Assembly (NCBI GenBank): GCA_024229515.1
Contig: JAAESI010000110.1
Location: forward strand, 1 to 35,409
Source: Pseudomonadota bacterium
GTDB lineage: Bacteria > Myxococcota_A > UBA796 > UBA9615
Reading direction: 5' to 3'
DNA length: 35,409 nt
Made by a program: the position numbers and the translations under genes. Below the pieces are notes generated by a model. The model was not told the DNA's origin. It was given only the letters and a program-made list of their open reading frames with translations, and did not search any database. Positions 7,200-14,088 of this stretch are shown here, one piece after another (position 1 is the stretch's first letter; each line of letters begins with the position of its first letter).

Positions 7200-8144
7200 A
7201 TGAGCGCCTCGTACAGCCTTGCCGCCCGGCCGATCGCCGTCGAACTGCACGCGATCCTCCGTGACCTGGACCCCGCGCGTCTGCGGGACGACATGCGGGC
7301 CAAGCTCCAACTCCGCCTCGAGACGGTGAAGGAGCGGTTGGAGGCGATGCGGTCGATCTCGTCGCACGACGACAGCCTAGAGCGGCTCAAGGGGCAGATT
7401 GTGGAGCTCGAGACCATCCTCCGGAGCGCCGCGGCGGAGACCCGGGAGGAGTGGCTCGCGTTGGGGCAGCGGCTGCGTCCCGCCTACGAGCAGCTTCGGG
7501 TCGAGCTCCTCGGGTACGACATCCACGTCCCCGCCCTGCGGCCGACGAACTATCGGCGCAACGTGCTCCACGTCGGCTCGGGGTTCTTCGCGCTGTTCGT
7601 CATCCTCGCGGTGCCGTCGCCCGCCTGGATGATCGGAATCGCGGGGAGCTTCTTCGTCTACGCCTGGACCATGGAGTTCAGCCGGCGGCGGTGGCCGTCC
7701 GTCAACGAACGGATCATGAAGTTCTACGGGCCCGTGGCACACCCGCACGAGCGCGAGCGGATCAACTCCGCGACCTGGTACACCACCGCCTTGATCGGCC
7801 TCGCCCTCACCGGATCACCGGTGGTCTGCGCGGTGGCGGTGCTGGTGCTCGGCCTGGGCGATCCGTCCGCCGCGATCATCGGCCGACGGTGGGGCCGGAC
7901 CAAGCTGATCAACGGTCGCAGCCTCGAGGGCTCGCTGGCGTTCATTGCGGCCGGCGGTTCGCTGGCGCTGGGTGCGCTGCTGATCTTCTTCGGAGAGTTG
8001 AGCTTCGGTCAGGCCGCGCTGCTGTCGTACGGCGGCGCCACAGGCGGGGCCATCGCGGAGCTTCTGTCGCGTCGGGTCGATGACAACCTGACCATCCCCA
8101 TCGCCACGGGGCTCGTGGTCTGGGCGCTCAGTGCTCTGATTTAG
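7200..8144 (+). CDS. CTP-dependent lipid kinase-like (DGK1/SEC59/phytol kinase family) membrane protein with coiled-coil N-terminus
   Basis: A 314-residue protein. Residues 1-105 are charged and heptad-like (RLETVKERLEAM, LERLKGQIVELETIL), predicting a coiled coil. Residues 118-314 hold about six transmembrane segments and the family signature: GDPSAAIIGRRWGRTK at 220-235, GRSLEGS at 239-245, and DDNLTIP at 294-300. These motifs mark the CTP-using dolichol kinase, yeast Dgk1 and plant phytol/farnesol kinases, which phosphorylate a lipid alcohol inside the membrane. The substrate here may be an isoprenoid alcohol or diacylglycerol; sequence does not decide. The coiled-coil head is not usual for the family. 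AGGA lies 3 nt before the ATG. The last 17 bp overlap the convergent small membrane gene. Confidence 0.78.
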   Translation: MSASYSLAARPIAVELHAILRDLDPARLRDDMRAKLQLRLETVKERLEAMRSISSHDDSLERLKGQIVELETILRSAAAETREEWLALGQRLRPAYEQLRVELLGYDIHVPALRPTNYRRNVLHVGSGFFALFVILAVPSPAWMIGIAGSFFVYAWTMEFSRRRWPSVNERIMKFYGPVAHPHERERINSATWYTTALIGLALTGSPVVCAVAVLVLGLGDPSAAIIGRRWGRTKLINGRSLEGSLAFIAAGGSLALGALLIFFGELSFGQAALLSYGGATGGAIAELLSRRVDDNLTIPIATGLVVWALSALI

Positions 8145-8310
8145 GCTCGTCCTCGAGCGGGGGCGTGATGCCCTCGGGGACCTCGGCGAAGTTGGTCAGG
8201 TAGATGACCCGACCCACGCCGATCACCATCAGGATGGCGAGGATCGCGAACGGAATCGCGATCCAGTTGCCGCTGACACGCGCGGCCGCGGCCGGGTCCT
8301 TCTCGGTCAT
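8128..8310 (-). CDS. Small single-pass membrane protein, 60 aa
   Basis: A 60-residue protein with one hydrophobic helix (about 15-38, NWIAIPFAILAILMVIGVGRVIY) and an acidic C-terminus. AGGGA lies 6 nt before the ATG. It starts 9 bp after the stop of the FKBP lipoprotein gene and most likely belongs to that transcript (methyltransferase, FKBP, this gene). Function unknown. Confidence 0.6.
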   Translation of the reverse strand: MTEKDPAAAARVSGNWIAIPFAILAILMVIGVGRVIYLTNFAEVPEGITPPLEDEPKSEH

Positions 8311-8319
8311 CCCGCGTCC

Positions 8320-9264
8320 CTACTCGATGTTGAACAGCTCGATGTCGAACACGAGCATGCCGGCGGGAGCGCCGGGGCGGCGGGGGGTATCTCCGTAGGC
8401 GAGGCCGGCGGGGATCCAGAAGCGGGTCTTCTCACCGACGGTCATCAACTGCACGCCCTCGGTCCAGCCGGGGATGACCTGGTTGAGGCCGAAGGTGATG
8501 GTCTGACCGCGCATGACGGAGCTGTCGAACATCTTTCCGTCGCGCGTCCAACCGCTGTAGTGGACCTCGACGCGGCTCGTCGCCGACGGGTGGGCGTCGC
8601 CCGTGCCGGCCTTCAGCACCTTGTAGGACAGCCCCGACGTGGTGGTCTTGGAGTCAGTCGGCGGCTTGTCCACGTCCTCGGGCACGGCCGGCGGCTTGGG
8701 CGCCTCGACGATGTTGAACAGCTCGATGTCGAACACGAGCATCCCGGACGGGGCGCCGGGGCGGCGGGGGGTCTCTCCGTAGGCGAGGCCGGCGGGGATC
8801 CAGAAGCGCGTCTTCTCGCCCACGACCATCAGCTGCACGCCCTCGGTCCATCCCTTGATGACCTGGTTGAGGCCGAAGGTGATGGTCTCCTCGCGCACGA
8901 CCGAGCTGTCGAACATCTTTCCGTCGATGGTCCAGCCGGTGTAGTGCACCTCGACCTTGTCGGCGGCGGCGGGGTGGGCTTCGCCGGTGCCGGCCTGCAG
9001 CACCTTGTAGGCGAGGCCGGAGGAGGTGGTGGTGGCGTCCGCGGGGGCGGCGGCGACATCAGCGGGGGCGGGGATGGCGTTCACGTCAGCGTCCTTTTCA
9101 GTCGACGCGGCGTTGCTCGCGACGGCGGGGGTGGGGGCGGCCTCGGCCGGCTTCGTGGGGGCGGCCTTGTTGGCCACGGGCTCTTCGACCGTCTCGGTGT
9201 CGGCTCCGTCGGAGCACGCCGCCAGGGTCAGAATCGCGGTCAGGATCAAGCTCTTGCGCAACAT
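8320..9264 (-). CDS. Double FKBP-type peptidyl-prolyl isomerase lipoprotein
   Basis: A 314-residue lipoprotein. The signal MLRKSLILTAILTLAAC puts the lipobox Cys at 17, followed by an Ala/Pro/Glu-rich linker to about residue 78. Two FKBP domains follow, at about 80-185 and 208-314, each with the active-site features VHYTGW/VHYSGW, MFDSS, QVIKGW/QVIPGW, FWIPAGLAYG and FDIELFNI. Such enzymes catalyse cis-trans isomerisation of X-Pro bonds and help proteins fold in the periplasm. The two domains are nearly identical at protein and DNA level. I chose ATG 9264 because AGGA stands 9 nt upstream; ATG 9273 is possible. The gene follows the methyltransferase by 11 bp. Confidence 0.92.
   Translation of the reverse strand: MLRKSLILTAILTLAACSDGADTETVEEPVANKAAPTKPAEAAPTPAVASNAASTEKDADVNAIPAPADVAAAPADATTTSSGLAYKVLQAGTGEAHPAAADKVEVHYTGWTIDGKMFDSSVVREETITFGLNQVIKGWTEGVQLMVVGEKTRFWIPAGLAYGETPRRPGAPSGMLVFDIELFNIVEAPKPPAVPEDVDKPPTDSKTTTSGLSYKVLKAGTGDAHPSATSRVEVHYSGWTRDGKMFDSSVMRGQTITFGLNQVIPGWTEGVQLMTVGEKTRFWIPAGLAYGDTPRRPGAPAGMLVFDIELFNIE
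8323..9027 (-). repeat. Direct duplication of the FKBP-coding segment
   Basis: Two in-frame copies, 8707-9027 and 8323-8643, are offset by 384 bp (128 codons) and share long identical stretches, for example around 8331-8360 and 8715-8744. The duplication is intragenic and recent enough to keep DNA-level similarity. It could also provoke recombination or assembly collapse. Confidence 0.85.
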
Positions 9265-9275
9265 GGCGCGCATTC

Positions 9276-9908
9276 CTAGCAGATGACGCGCATCGCGTAC
9301 TGGTGGAGGTACTCCAGGCCCCACTTCACCCCCTCCTGGTCGGAGCGGTCCTCCTGCTCCAGAAGCTCGACCCGCTCGCTGCCGTAGAGCTCACGGACGA
9401 GGTCGGGGGCGATGCTGAAGGGGGGGCCGCTCTTGTCCTTGGAGGGGTACTCCAGCGTCAGCAGGAGCATCGGGGCTCCGGGGGCGGCGAGGCGTCGGGT
9501 GGTCGCGATGTACCGCTCGCGCCAGCTCGGCGGGATGGCGATCAGGGCCGCGCGGTCGTAGACGGCGCCGAAGGCGGGGAGGTCGCGGGGGGCGAAGTAG
9601 TCGCCGCACACCAGCGTGATGCCGTCGCCGACGAAGCGCTCCCCCTCACGCGTGTGCGCGAGCGCGTTCTCCTCGAAGAAGGCCTCGCAGGCGATGGGGC
9701 TGAGCTCGACGCCGACGACCTCGTGGCCGAGGGAGCGGAGGTAGATGAGGTCGGTGGTCTTGCCACACAGCGGGACGAGCACGGGGGCGCCGGGGTCGAC
9801 GGCGAGGCTCCCCCAGTGGCGCTGGAGGTGTGCGTTGATCGTCTCGCCCTGGTGGAAGCCGGTGCGGCCTTCGTTCCAGCGGTCGTGCCAGTGGTCGTGA
9901 TCACCCAA
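9276..9908 (-). CDS. tpm: Thiopurine S-methyltransferase
   Basis: A 210-residue SAM-dependent methyltransferase of the bacterial TPMT family. Diagnostic features are HWHDRWNEGRTGFHQ near the N-terminus, the VPLCGKTTDLIYL motif (about 44-56) that binds SAM, GHEVVGVELSPIACEAFF, and YDRAALIAIPP. The enzyme methylates thiopurines, and in bacteria also selenium and tellurium oxyanions, using SAM. The start is TTG at 9908, set by a perfect GGAGG at 9915-9919 six nt upstream; no ATG fits the conserved N-terminus. A strong hairpin overlaps that ribosome site. It leads the FKBP/small-membrane-protein group. Confidence 0.93.
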   Translation of the reverse strand: MGDHDHWHDRWNEGRTGFHQGETINAHLQRHWGSLAVDPGAPVLVPLCGKTTDLIYLRSLGHEVVGVELSPIACEAFFEENALAHTREGERFVGDGITLVCGDYFAPRDLPAFGAVYDRAALIAIPPSWRERYIATTRRLAAPGAPMLLLTLEYPSKDKSGPPFSIAPDLVRELYGSERVELLEQEDRSDQEGVKWGLEYLHQYAMRVIC

Positions 9909-9914
9909 GGTGGT

Positions 9915-9919
9915 CCTCC
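9915..9919 (-). promoter_or_regulatory. Ribosome binding site (GGAGG) that fixes the TTG start of tpm
   Basis: GGAGG, six bases, then TTG on the minus strand. Its first two bases are also the base of the 14-bp stem at 9918-9950. Confidence 0.7.
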
Positions 9920-9950
9920 GAAGTGGGGCGAGAGTGTCGCCCCACTTCGG
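9918..9950 (-). promoter_or_regulatory. Perfect 14-bp stem-loop overlapping the tpm ribosome site
   Basis: CCGAAGTGGGGCGA (9918-9931), a 5-nt loop and its exact reverse complement (9937-9950). It lies between the stop of the upstream minus-strand gene (9966) and the tpm start. It has no U-tract on either strand, so a Rho-independent terminator is unlikely. In the tpm mRNA it would partly pair the GGAGG, which suggests translational control or a processing/stability signal. Confidence 0.6.
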
Positions 9951-9965
9951 GGACGGGGCAACCGG

Positions 9966-10592
9966 CTAGACGCTCAGCTCGTCGACCTCCGAGGAGGCAT
10001 CGACGCGACCGGCGAGCTCATCGACGGCGTCGCCGAAGGCATCGAGCGCCTCGGTGCCGTTCTCCTGGATGGAGAGGGCGGCGAGCGACGCGGCGAACTT
10101 GTCGCAGTCGGCCTCGAACTTGGCGGCCTTGGCCTCGGCCTTGCCGGCGACGTCGTCGAACCGATCCAGCCGCTGGCGCGCGGTCTCCAACGAGGCGACC
10201 TCCTCGAGGCCGTTCGAGAGCTGCTTGAGCAGCTCCGCCTTGCGTGCATCGGACAGGTTGTCGGAGTTGCGCACGGCGTCGGCGGCCCGCTGGTAGGAGG
10301 CGCGGGCGGACCGCGGCGACCGAGCTTGCCGGCTCACGTCGTTGCAGGCGGCCATGAACGCCTCGCGGCGCTCGACCTTGTGCTCACGCCACTGGGAGCG
10401 CCAGTGGCGGCCGTGGCGTCGGGACGTCTTGTGGGCGATGAACCACGCGCCGAGCACGAGCAGAAGCGGGTGGGTCACCAGGAATCCGAGCGCGCCGAAC
10501 ACCGCGAAGGTGGCGAGGCCGGCGAACAGGAACGGAACCGGGCTGGGGATGTAGGTGATGGGGCAGTAGGAGTGGGAATGCATCGCAGTCAT
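9966..10592 (-). CDS. Membrane-anchored coiled-coil protein of unknown function
   Basis: A 208-residue protein. A short His/Tyr/Pro-rich N-terminus leads into two adjacent hydrophobic segments (about 19-54, PFLFAGLATFAVFGALGFLV and PLLLVLGAWFI). A basic stretch (SRRHGRHWRSQWREHKVERR) and a long charged, Ala-rich helical region (about 85-200) with coiled-coil character follow. The C-terminal part would be cytoplasmic by the positive-inside rule. I recognise no catalytic motif; the family is a common 'hypothetical' one in which a 2-TM anchor precedes a PspA-like helix. The start at 10592 is supported by TAGGTT 5 nt upstream. It is divergent from the PLC-like gene, with 60 bp between. Confidence 0.65.
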   Translation of the reverse strand: MTAMHSHSYCPITYIPSPVPFLFAGLATFAVFGALGFLVTHPLLLVLGAWFIAHKTSRRHGRHWRSQWREHKVERREAFMAACNDVSRQARSPRSARASYQRAADAVRNSDNLSDARKAELLKQLSNGLEEVASLETARQRLDRFDDVAGKAEAKAAKFEADCDKFAASLAALSIQENGTEALDAFGDAVDELAGRVDASSEVDELSV

Positions 10593-10597
10593 GCTCG

Positions 10598-10603
10598 AAC
10601 CTA
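10598..10603 (-). promoter_or_regulatory. Putative leaderless -10 hexamer (TAGGTT) for the gene at 10592
   Basis: TAGGTT, five bases and ATG on the minus strand; no Shine-Dalgarno sequence is present. Confidence 0.45.
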
Positions 10604-10652
10604 CGGCCGCGGATCGAGCGACTTGCGTGAAGAAGCGTAAAGATGTGTTGCT

Positions 10653-11501
10653 GTGCAACGAGCCCTCCTCATCGCCGTGCTGCTCGCCGGTTGCGGCCCC
10701 GAACCAGAGCCGGAGCAGACGTGCAACGGCGCCGCCGATCTGTGCGGCCGCGCCGTCGATGAGGTCGCCTGGCTGCGGGCCCACAACGCCCACTCCAGTG
10801 AGGAGCGCGGCTACCACGTGCTCTCGACGAACCACTACTTCGCGATCCCGACCCAGCTGGAAGACGGGGTGCGCGCGCTGAACATCGACGTCTACGAGCA
10901 GCCCGAGGGGCTCTACACCTGCCACGGCTACTGCGATCTGGGCCGGCAGCCGCTGACCGAGGTGTTCGCGGAGATGACCGACTTCCTCGCGGGCGCGCCC
11001 GACAACGTGATCCTGCTGGACCTCCAGAACGAGGCGAACAAGCAGTGGGTCGTCACCGAGATGGAGGGCGCGGGGCTTGCGTCGATGGCCCACGTGCAGG
11101 TCCCGGGGGAGCCGTGGCCGACGCTGCGCGAGCTGATCGACGCTGGCTCGCACTTCGTCATCCTCGCCGACGGGGACGAGGAGACCCCCGCCTGGTTCCA
11201 CAACACCAACTCTCTCGTCTACGGAACGGGCTGGGCGGCCGCCACGCCGGAGGACCTGACCTGCGAGGTCAGCGAGCCGATCGACCACGGGCTGTTGGGC
11301 ATCAACAACGTGCTGACCGACCCCATCGCGTCGCCGGACCTGGCCGATCTGGTCAACCACAACCCCGACATGATCGACCGACTGCGAGGCTGTGAGGCCG
11401 AACTTGGGCACCTCCCGAACCTCGTGTCCGTCGACTTCTATTCGATCGGCGACACGCTGGAAGCGGTCGACCTGCTCAACGGGATCGATTTCGCGGAATA
11501 G
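10653..11501 (+). CDS. PI-PLC-X-like phosphodiesterase lipoprotein
   Basis: A 282-residue lipoprotein with a very short signal and lipobox L-A-G-C (Cys14), then an acidic Pro-Glu linker. The body resembles the PLC-like TIM-barrel phosphodiesterases: WLRAHNAHSS (catalytic His at 44), GVRALNIDVYE (73-82), YTCHGYCDLG (second His at 91), then TDFLAGAPDNVILLDLQN. In PI-specific phospholipase C the two His carry out acid-base cleavage of the phosphodiester. Metal-free bacterial enzymes and Ca-dependent Streptomyces types both exist, and the substrate here is unknown. The extra Cys residues (24, 31, 90, 94) may form disulfides in the periplasm. GTG 10653 is the only in-frame start before the signal; its ribosome site is weak. 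Confidence 0.75.
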   Translation: MQRALLIAVLLAGCGPEPEPEQTCNGAADLCGRAVDEVAWLRAHNAHSSEERGYHVLSTNHYFAIPTQLEDGVRALNIDVYEQPEGLYTCHGYCDLGRQPLTEVFAEMTDFLAGAPDNVILLDLQNEANKQWVVTEMEGAGLASMAHVQVPGEPWPTLRELIDAGSHFVILADGDEETPAWFHNTNSLVYGTGWAAATPEDLTCEVSEPIDHGLLGINNVLTDPIASPDLADLVNHNPDMIDRLRGCEAELGHLPNLVSVDFYSIGDTLEAVDLLNGIDFAE

Positions 11502-11544
11502 ACCTCCTCGCCACCCTTACTGGTAGGCACAAGGAGGTCGTCTG

Positions 11545-11799
11545 ATGACCCTGTTCGAGAGCATGATTGTTGCCGTTGGTGCCACCCTCGCCGTAATCCT
11601 CACCCTCGCCGTCCTGGCGTTGCTCGTCTGGTCGGTGATCTGGGTCGGTCGGGACGCCCGCAGCCGCGGGATCCAGACCGTCTGGCCGCTCCAACTCGTG
11701 ATGGTGCTGGACTTCCCGTTCCCCTTCCTCGCCTACTGGCTGGTGACGCGGGCGCTGGACAAGGTCGAAGAGGCTCGCCTGAGCGCGGCTGCCAGCTAG
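11545..11799 (+). CDS. Small two-helix membrane protein, 84 aa
   Basis: An 84-residue protein with two hydrophobic segments (about 7-33 and 47-68) separated by the loop GRDARSRGIQTVWPLQ and a charged C-terminus. AAGGAGG at 11531-11537, 7 nt before the ATG, is the best Shine-Dalgarno sequence in the window and makes a real gene likely. The Gly-Arg-Asp-Ala-x-x-Arg-Gly loop is typical of small phospholipase-D-N-like/PLDc_N anchor proteins. Function unknown. Confidence 0.65.
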   Translation: MTLFESMIVAVGATLAVILTLAVLALLVWSVIWVGRDARSRGIQTVWPLQLVMVLDFPFPFLAYWLVTRALDKVEEARLSAAAS

Positions 11800-11851
11800 T
11801 CCTATTCACGGGGCGTCGATCCGGCCGGATCGGCGCCCTCTTGCGTTCCGG

Positions 11852-11857
11852 TAGCGT
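11852..11857 (+). promoter_or_regulatory. Putative leaderless -10 hexamer (TAGCGT) for the gene at 11865
   Basis: TAGCGT, a seven-base spacer, then ATG; no Shine-Dalgarno sequence. Confidence 0.45.
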
Positions 11858-11864
11858 GCGTTCC

Positions 11865-12257
11865 ATGCAACGACTGCTGATGGTCCTCGCCCTCCTCCTC
11901 GCCACCGCCGCCTCCGCCACCGCTGCGGTGCAACTCGAGTTCGAGGTCGCGACCTCGTCCGTGCGCCCCGACGAGCCGACCGCCCCCGCCACGACTGAGA
12001 CGGTGACCGTGCTCTTGGGAGCCGACTGGTTCCATGTCTCCCGCACCGGCTACGCCCGGCTGTGGGACCTGACTGCGCCCACGGTCCGGCTGGACGACCA
12101 CGACGCCGACGAGTGGAGCCGCAGTTCGCTGCACGCCGACGTCTCGTTCCGGGACGCCGAGTTCGCCAACCGTCTGTACCTCACCCAGGTTCCCCGCGCC
12201 GAGGCCGTGGATCAGCGACAGCGATGCGCCCGGGTCGACGGTGCCGCTGCGCGGTAG
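11865..12257 (+). CDS. Secreted protein, probably truncated at its C-terminus
   Basis: A 130-residue frame with a clear signal peptide (MQRLLMVLALLLATAASATA, cleavage near Ala-Ala-Val). The mature part (VQLEFEVATSSVRP..., GADWFHVSRTGYARLWDL..., ANRLYLTQ) reads as real protein to about 12190 but matches no family I know. After the TTCCCC run at 12190-12195 the frame becomes Arg/Ala-rich and protein-unlike (AEAVDQRQRCARVDGAAAR). One base shifted, it reads WISDSDAPGSTVPLRG, so a frameshift is possible. It meets the broken hydrolase gene tail to tail. The true C-terminus is probably missing. Confidence 0.5.
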   Translation: MQRLLMVLALLLATAASATAAVQLEFEVATSSVRPDEPTAPATTETVTVLLGADWFHVSRTGYARLWDLTAPTVRLDDHDADEWSRSSLHADVSFRDAEFANRLYLTQVPRAEAVDQRQRCARVDGAAAR

Positions 12258-12501
12258 TCACCAGCGAGCTCGTCCATGACCTTGTCCCAGCCGAGCCAGA
12301 ACTCGGGGAACCCATGCAGCAGCAGGATCGTGGGACCGGAGCCGCGGCAGGCGACATTCAGCGTGACCCGGCCGACCTCGATGCGCTGGAACTCTGCGTC
12401 TCCGGGTCGCAGCCCTCGTCCCAGCCTTCGTCCTCCACCGTGGGGGGCGGGACCTCACAGGCGCACAGGAGCAGAGCGAACAGGAGCGGGAGTCGGGCCA
12501 T
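12212..12501 (-). pseudogene. N-terminal remnant of an alpha/beta-hydrolase lipoprotein (frameshifted and truncated)
   Basis: ATG 12501 opens a lipoprotein signal MARLPLLFALLLCAC followed by an acidic linker (PPPTVEDEGWDEGCD). That frame stops at 12358. Shifting one base near 12402-12407 (a CCC run on this strand) gives EVGRVTLNVACRGSG and then LLLHGFPEFWLGWDKVM. That is the oxyanion-hole HG-x-P motif and first strands of an epoxide-hydrolase/haloalkane-dehalogenase-like alpha/beta hydrolase. It then stops at 12212 after DELAGDYR, before the nucleophile elbow. No further hydrolase sequence is visible on this strand down to 11865. Because the C-terminal three quarters are absent, this is a remnant whatever the cause of the frameshift. 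Confidence 0.65.
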
Positions 12502-12541
12502 GACGGGACCCATACCACCGGTCCGTGGCAGTCTGCCGCGC

Positions 12542-14068
12542 ATGATCCTGCGCAGCACCAAGCCCGACCCCGTCGTCCCCGACCTGACCGTCACCCAGTA
12601 CATCCTCCAGCGGGCCGATGAGCTCGGTGACAAGGCCGCCTTCATCGAGGGCACCTCCGGGCGTGAGGTGACGTACGCGGCCTTCGCTCACGGGGTGAAG
12701 GCGCTGGCCGGCGGGCTGCAGGCGCGCGGCGTGGGACCCGGCACCACGTGGGCGCTGATGGCGCCGAACGTGCCCGAGTACGCGATGGTCTTTCACGCGC
12801 TGGCGTGGGCCGGCGCGACGGTTACGACGCTGAACCCGACCTACGGGGCCGAGGAGATCGCGTTCCAGTTGAAGGACTCGGGCGCGACCACGATCGTCAC
12901 GGTCGGGCTGTTCGAGGAGACCGCCCGCTCCGCCGCCGAGCAGGCCGGGCTGGAGCAAGTGCTGCTGCTCGAGTCGGATCTTGCCGGCCTCATGAGCGAA
13001 CCGCTGGCCGAGCAGGTGCCGGTGTCGCTGACGGAGCACGTCGTCGTGCTGCCCTACTCCTCGGGCACCACCGGCTTCCCCAAGGGGGTGATGCTCACGC
13101 ACCGCAACCTGGTGGCGAACCTGGAGCAGTTCTTCGGGCACCTCCCGCTGGGCTCGGACGAGACCTGCTACGCGGTGCTGCCCTTCTTCCACATCTACGG
13201 CATGCAGATCCTCATGAACGCGATGATCGCGCGCGGCGGCACGGTGGTGACGGTGCCCCGCTTCGACCTCGTGCAGATGCTGGAGCTCACGCAGACTCAC
13301 GGCATCACGCGGCTGTTCCTGGTGCCGCCGATCGTGCTGGCGCTGGCGAAGCACCCGATCATCGACAAGTACGACCTGTCCTCGGTGCGGCAGATCTTCA
13401 GCGGCGCAGCGCCGCTGGGCGGGGAGATCGCCGAAGCCGCGGCGAGGCGCCTCGACTGCACGGTGGGCCAGGGCTACGGCATGACCGAGCTGTCCCCGGT
13501 GACCCACTCGGTGGAGGACGGTGACTACAAGGCCTCGTCCGTCGGCACGCTGGTGGCGGGCACCGAAGCGCGGGTCGTGGACGACGAGGGCAACGACGTG
13601 GAGCCGGGGAGCCCGGGGGAGATCTGGGTCCGCGGACCGCAGGTGATGAAGGGCTACCTCAACAACCCCGACGCCACCGCCATCACGATCGATGCCGACG
13701 GCTGGCTGCACACCGGGGACGTCGCCACCGTCGACGCCGACGGCCACACCTTCATCGTCGACCGGCTCAAGGAGCTCATCAAGTACAAGGGCTTCCAGGT
13801 GCCGCCGGCGGAGCTCGAGGCGCTGCTCATCACCCACTCGGACGTGGCCGACGTGGCCGTCATCGGCATCCCCGACGAGGATGCGGGCGAGCTGCCCAAG
13901 GCGTTCGTCGTTCGCGCCCCCGGCAGCGACGTGGACGCAGGCACCCTGCAGGCATTCGTCGCCGACCACGTTTCCACCTACAAGCGGGTGCGCCAGGTGG
14001 AGTTCATCGACGCCATTCCGAAGTCCGCCTCGGGGAAGATCCTCCGCCGCGAACTTCGCGCGCGCTAG
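12542..14068 (+). CDS. Acyl-CoA synthetase, 4-coumarate-CoA ligase-like (AMP-forming)
   Basis: A 508-residue adenylate-forming enzyme. Motifs in order: P-loop-like YSSGTTGFPKG (172-182), FFHIYG at 215-220, GAAPLGGE at 288-295, GYGMTELSP (311-319), GWLHTGDV (387-394), VDRLKELIKYKG (407-418) and the catalytic Lys in PKSASGKILRREL (Lys499). Such enzymes activate a carboxylic acid with ATP to an acyl-adenylate and transfer it to CoA. The N-terminus (ILRSTKPDPVVPDLTVTQYIL) matches the 4CL group, whose substrates include aryl- and fatty acids; the actual acid cannot be told. I took ATG 12542 because it begins this conserved N-terminus; upstream in-frame codons read through other sequence. No clear ribosome site. 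Confidence 0.92.
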   Translation: MILRSTKPDPVVPDLTVTQYILQRADELGDKAAFIEGTSGREVTYAAFAHGVKALAGGLQARGVGPGTTWALMAPNVPEYAMVFHALAWAGATVTTLNPTYGAEEIAFQLKDSGATTIVTVGLFEETARSAAEQAGLEQVLLLESDLAGLMSEPLAEQVPVSLTEHVVVLPYSSGTTGFPKGVMLTHRNLVANLEQFFGHLPLGSDETCYAVLPFFHIYGMQILMNAMIARGGTVVTVPRFDLVQMLELTQTHGITRLFLVPPIVLALAKHPIIDKYDLSSVRQIFSGAAPLGGEIAEAAARRLDCTVGQGYGMTELSPVTHSVEDGDYKASSVGTLVAGTEARVVDDEGNDVEPGSPGEIWVRGPQVMKGYLNNPDATAITIDADGWLHTGDVATVDADGHTFIVDRLKELIKYKGFQVPPAELEALLITHSDVADVAVIGIPDEDAGELPKAFVVRAPGSDVDAGTLQAFVADHVSTYKRVRQVEFIDAIPKSASGKILRRELRAR

Positions 14069-14076
14069 GTCCGTCC

Positions 14077-14082
14077 TAGACT
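14077..14082 (+). promoter_or_regulatory. Putative leaderless -10 hexamer (TAGACT) for kinase 1 at 14089
   Basis: TAGACT, six bases and GTG, in the 20-bp gap after the acyl-CoA synthetase. It supports GTG 14089 as the start and separate transcription of the kinase. Confidence 0.5.
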
Positions 14083-14088
14083 CCGGGC

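Noticed and set aside
9918..9950. Rho-independent terminator after the gene ending at 9966
   Set aside because: Strong stem but no T-tract on either strand, and it overlaps the next gene's ribosome site.
12062..12541. N-terminal extension of the acyl-CoA synthetase frame by 160 residues
   Set aside because: The extension is Arg/Pro/Ser-rich, antisense to a hydrolase remnant and not family-like; the conserved N-terminus begins at 12542.
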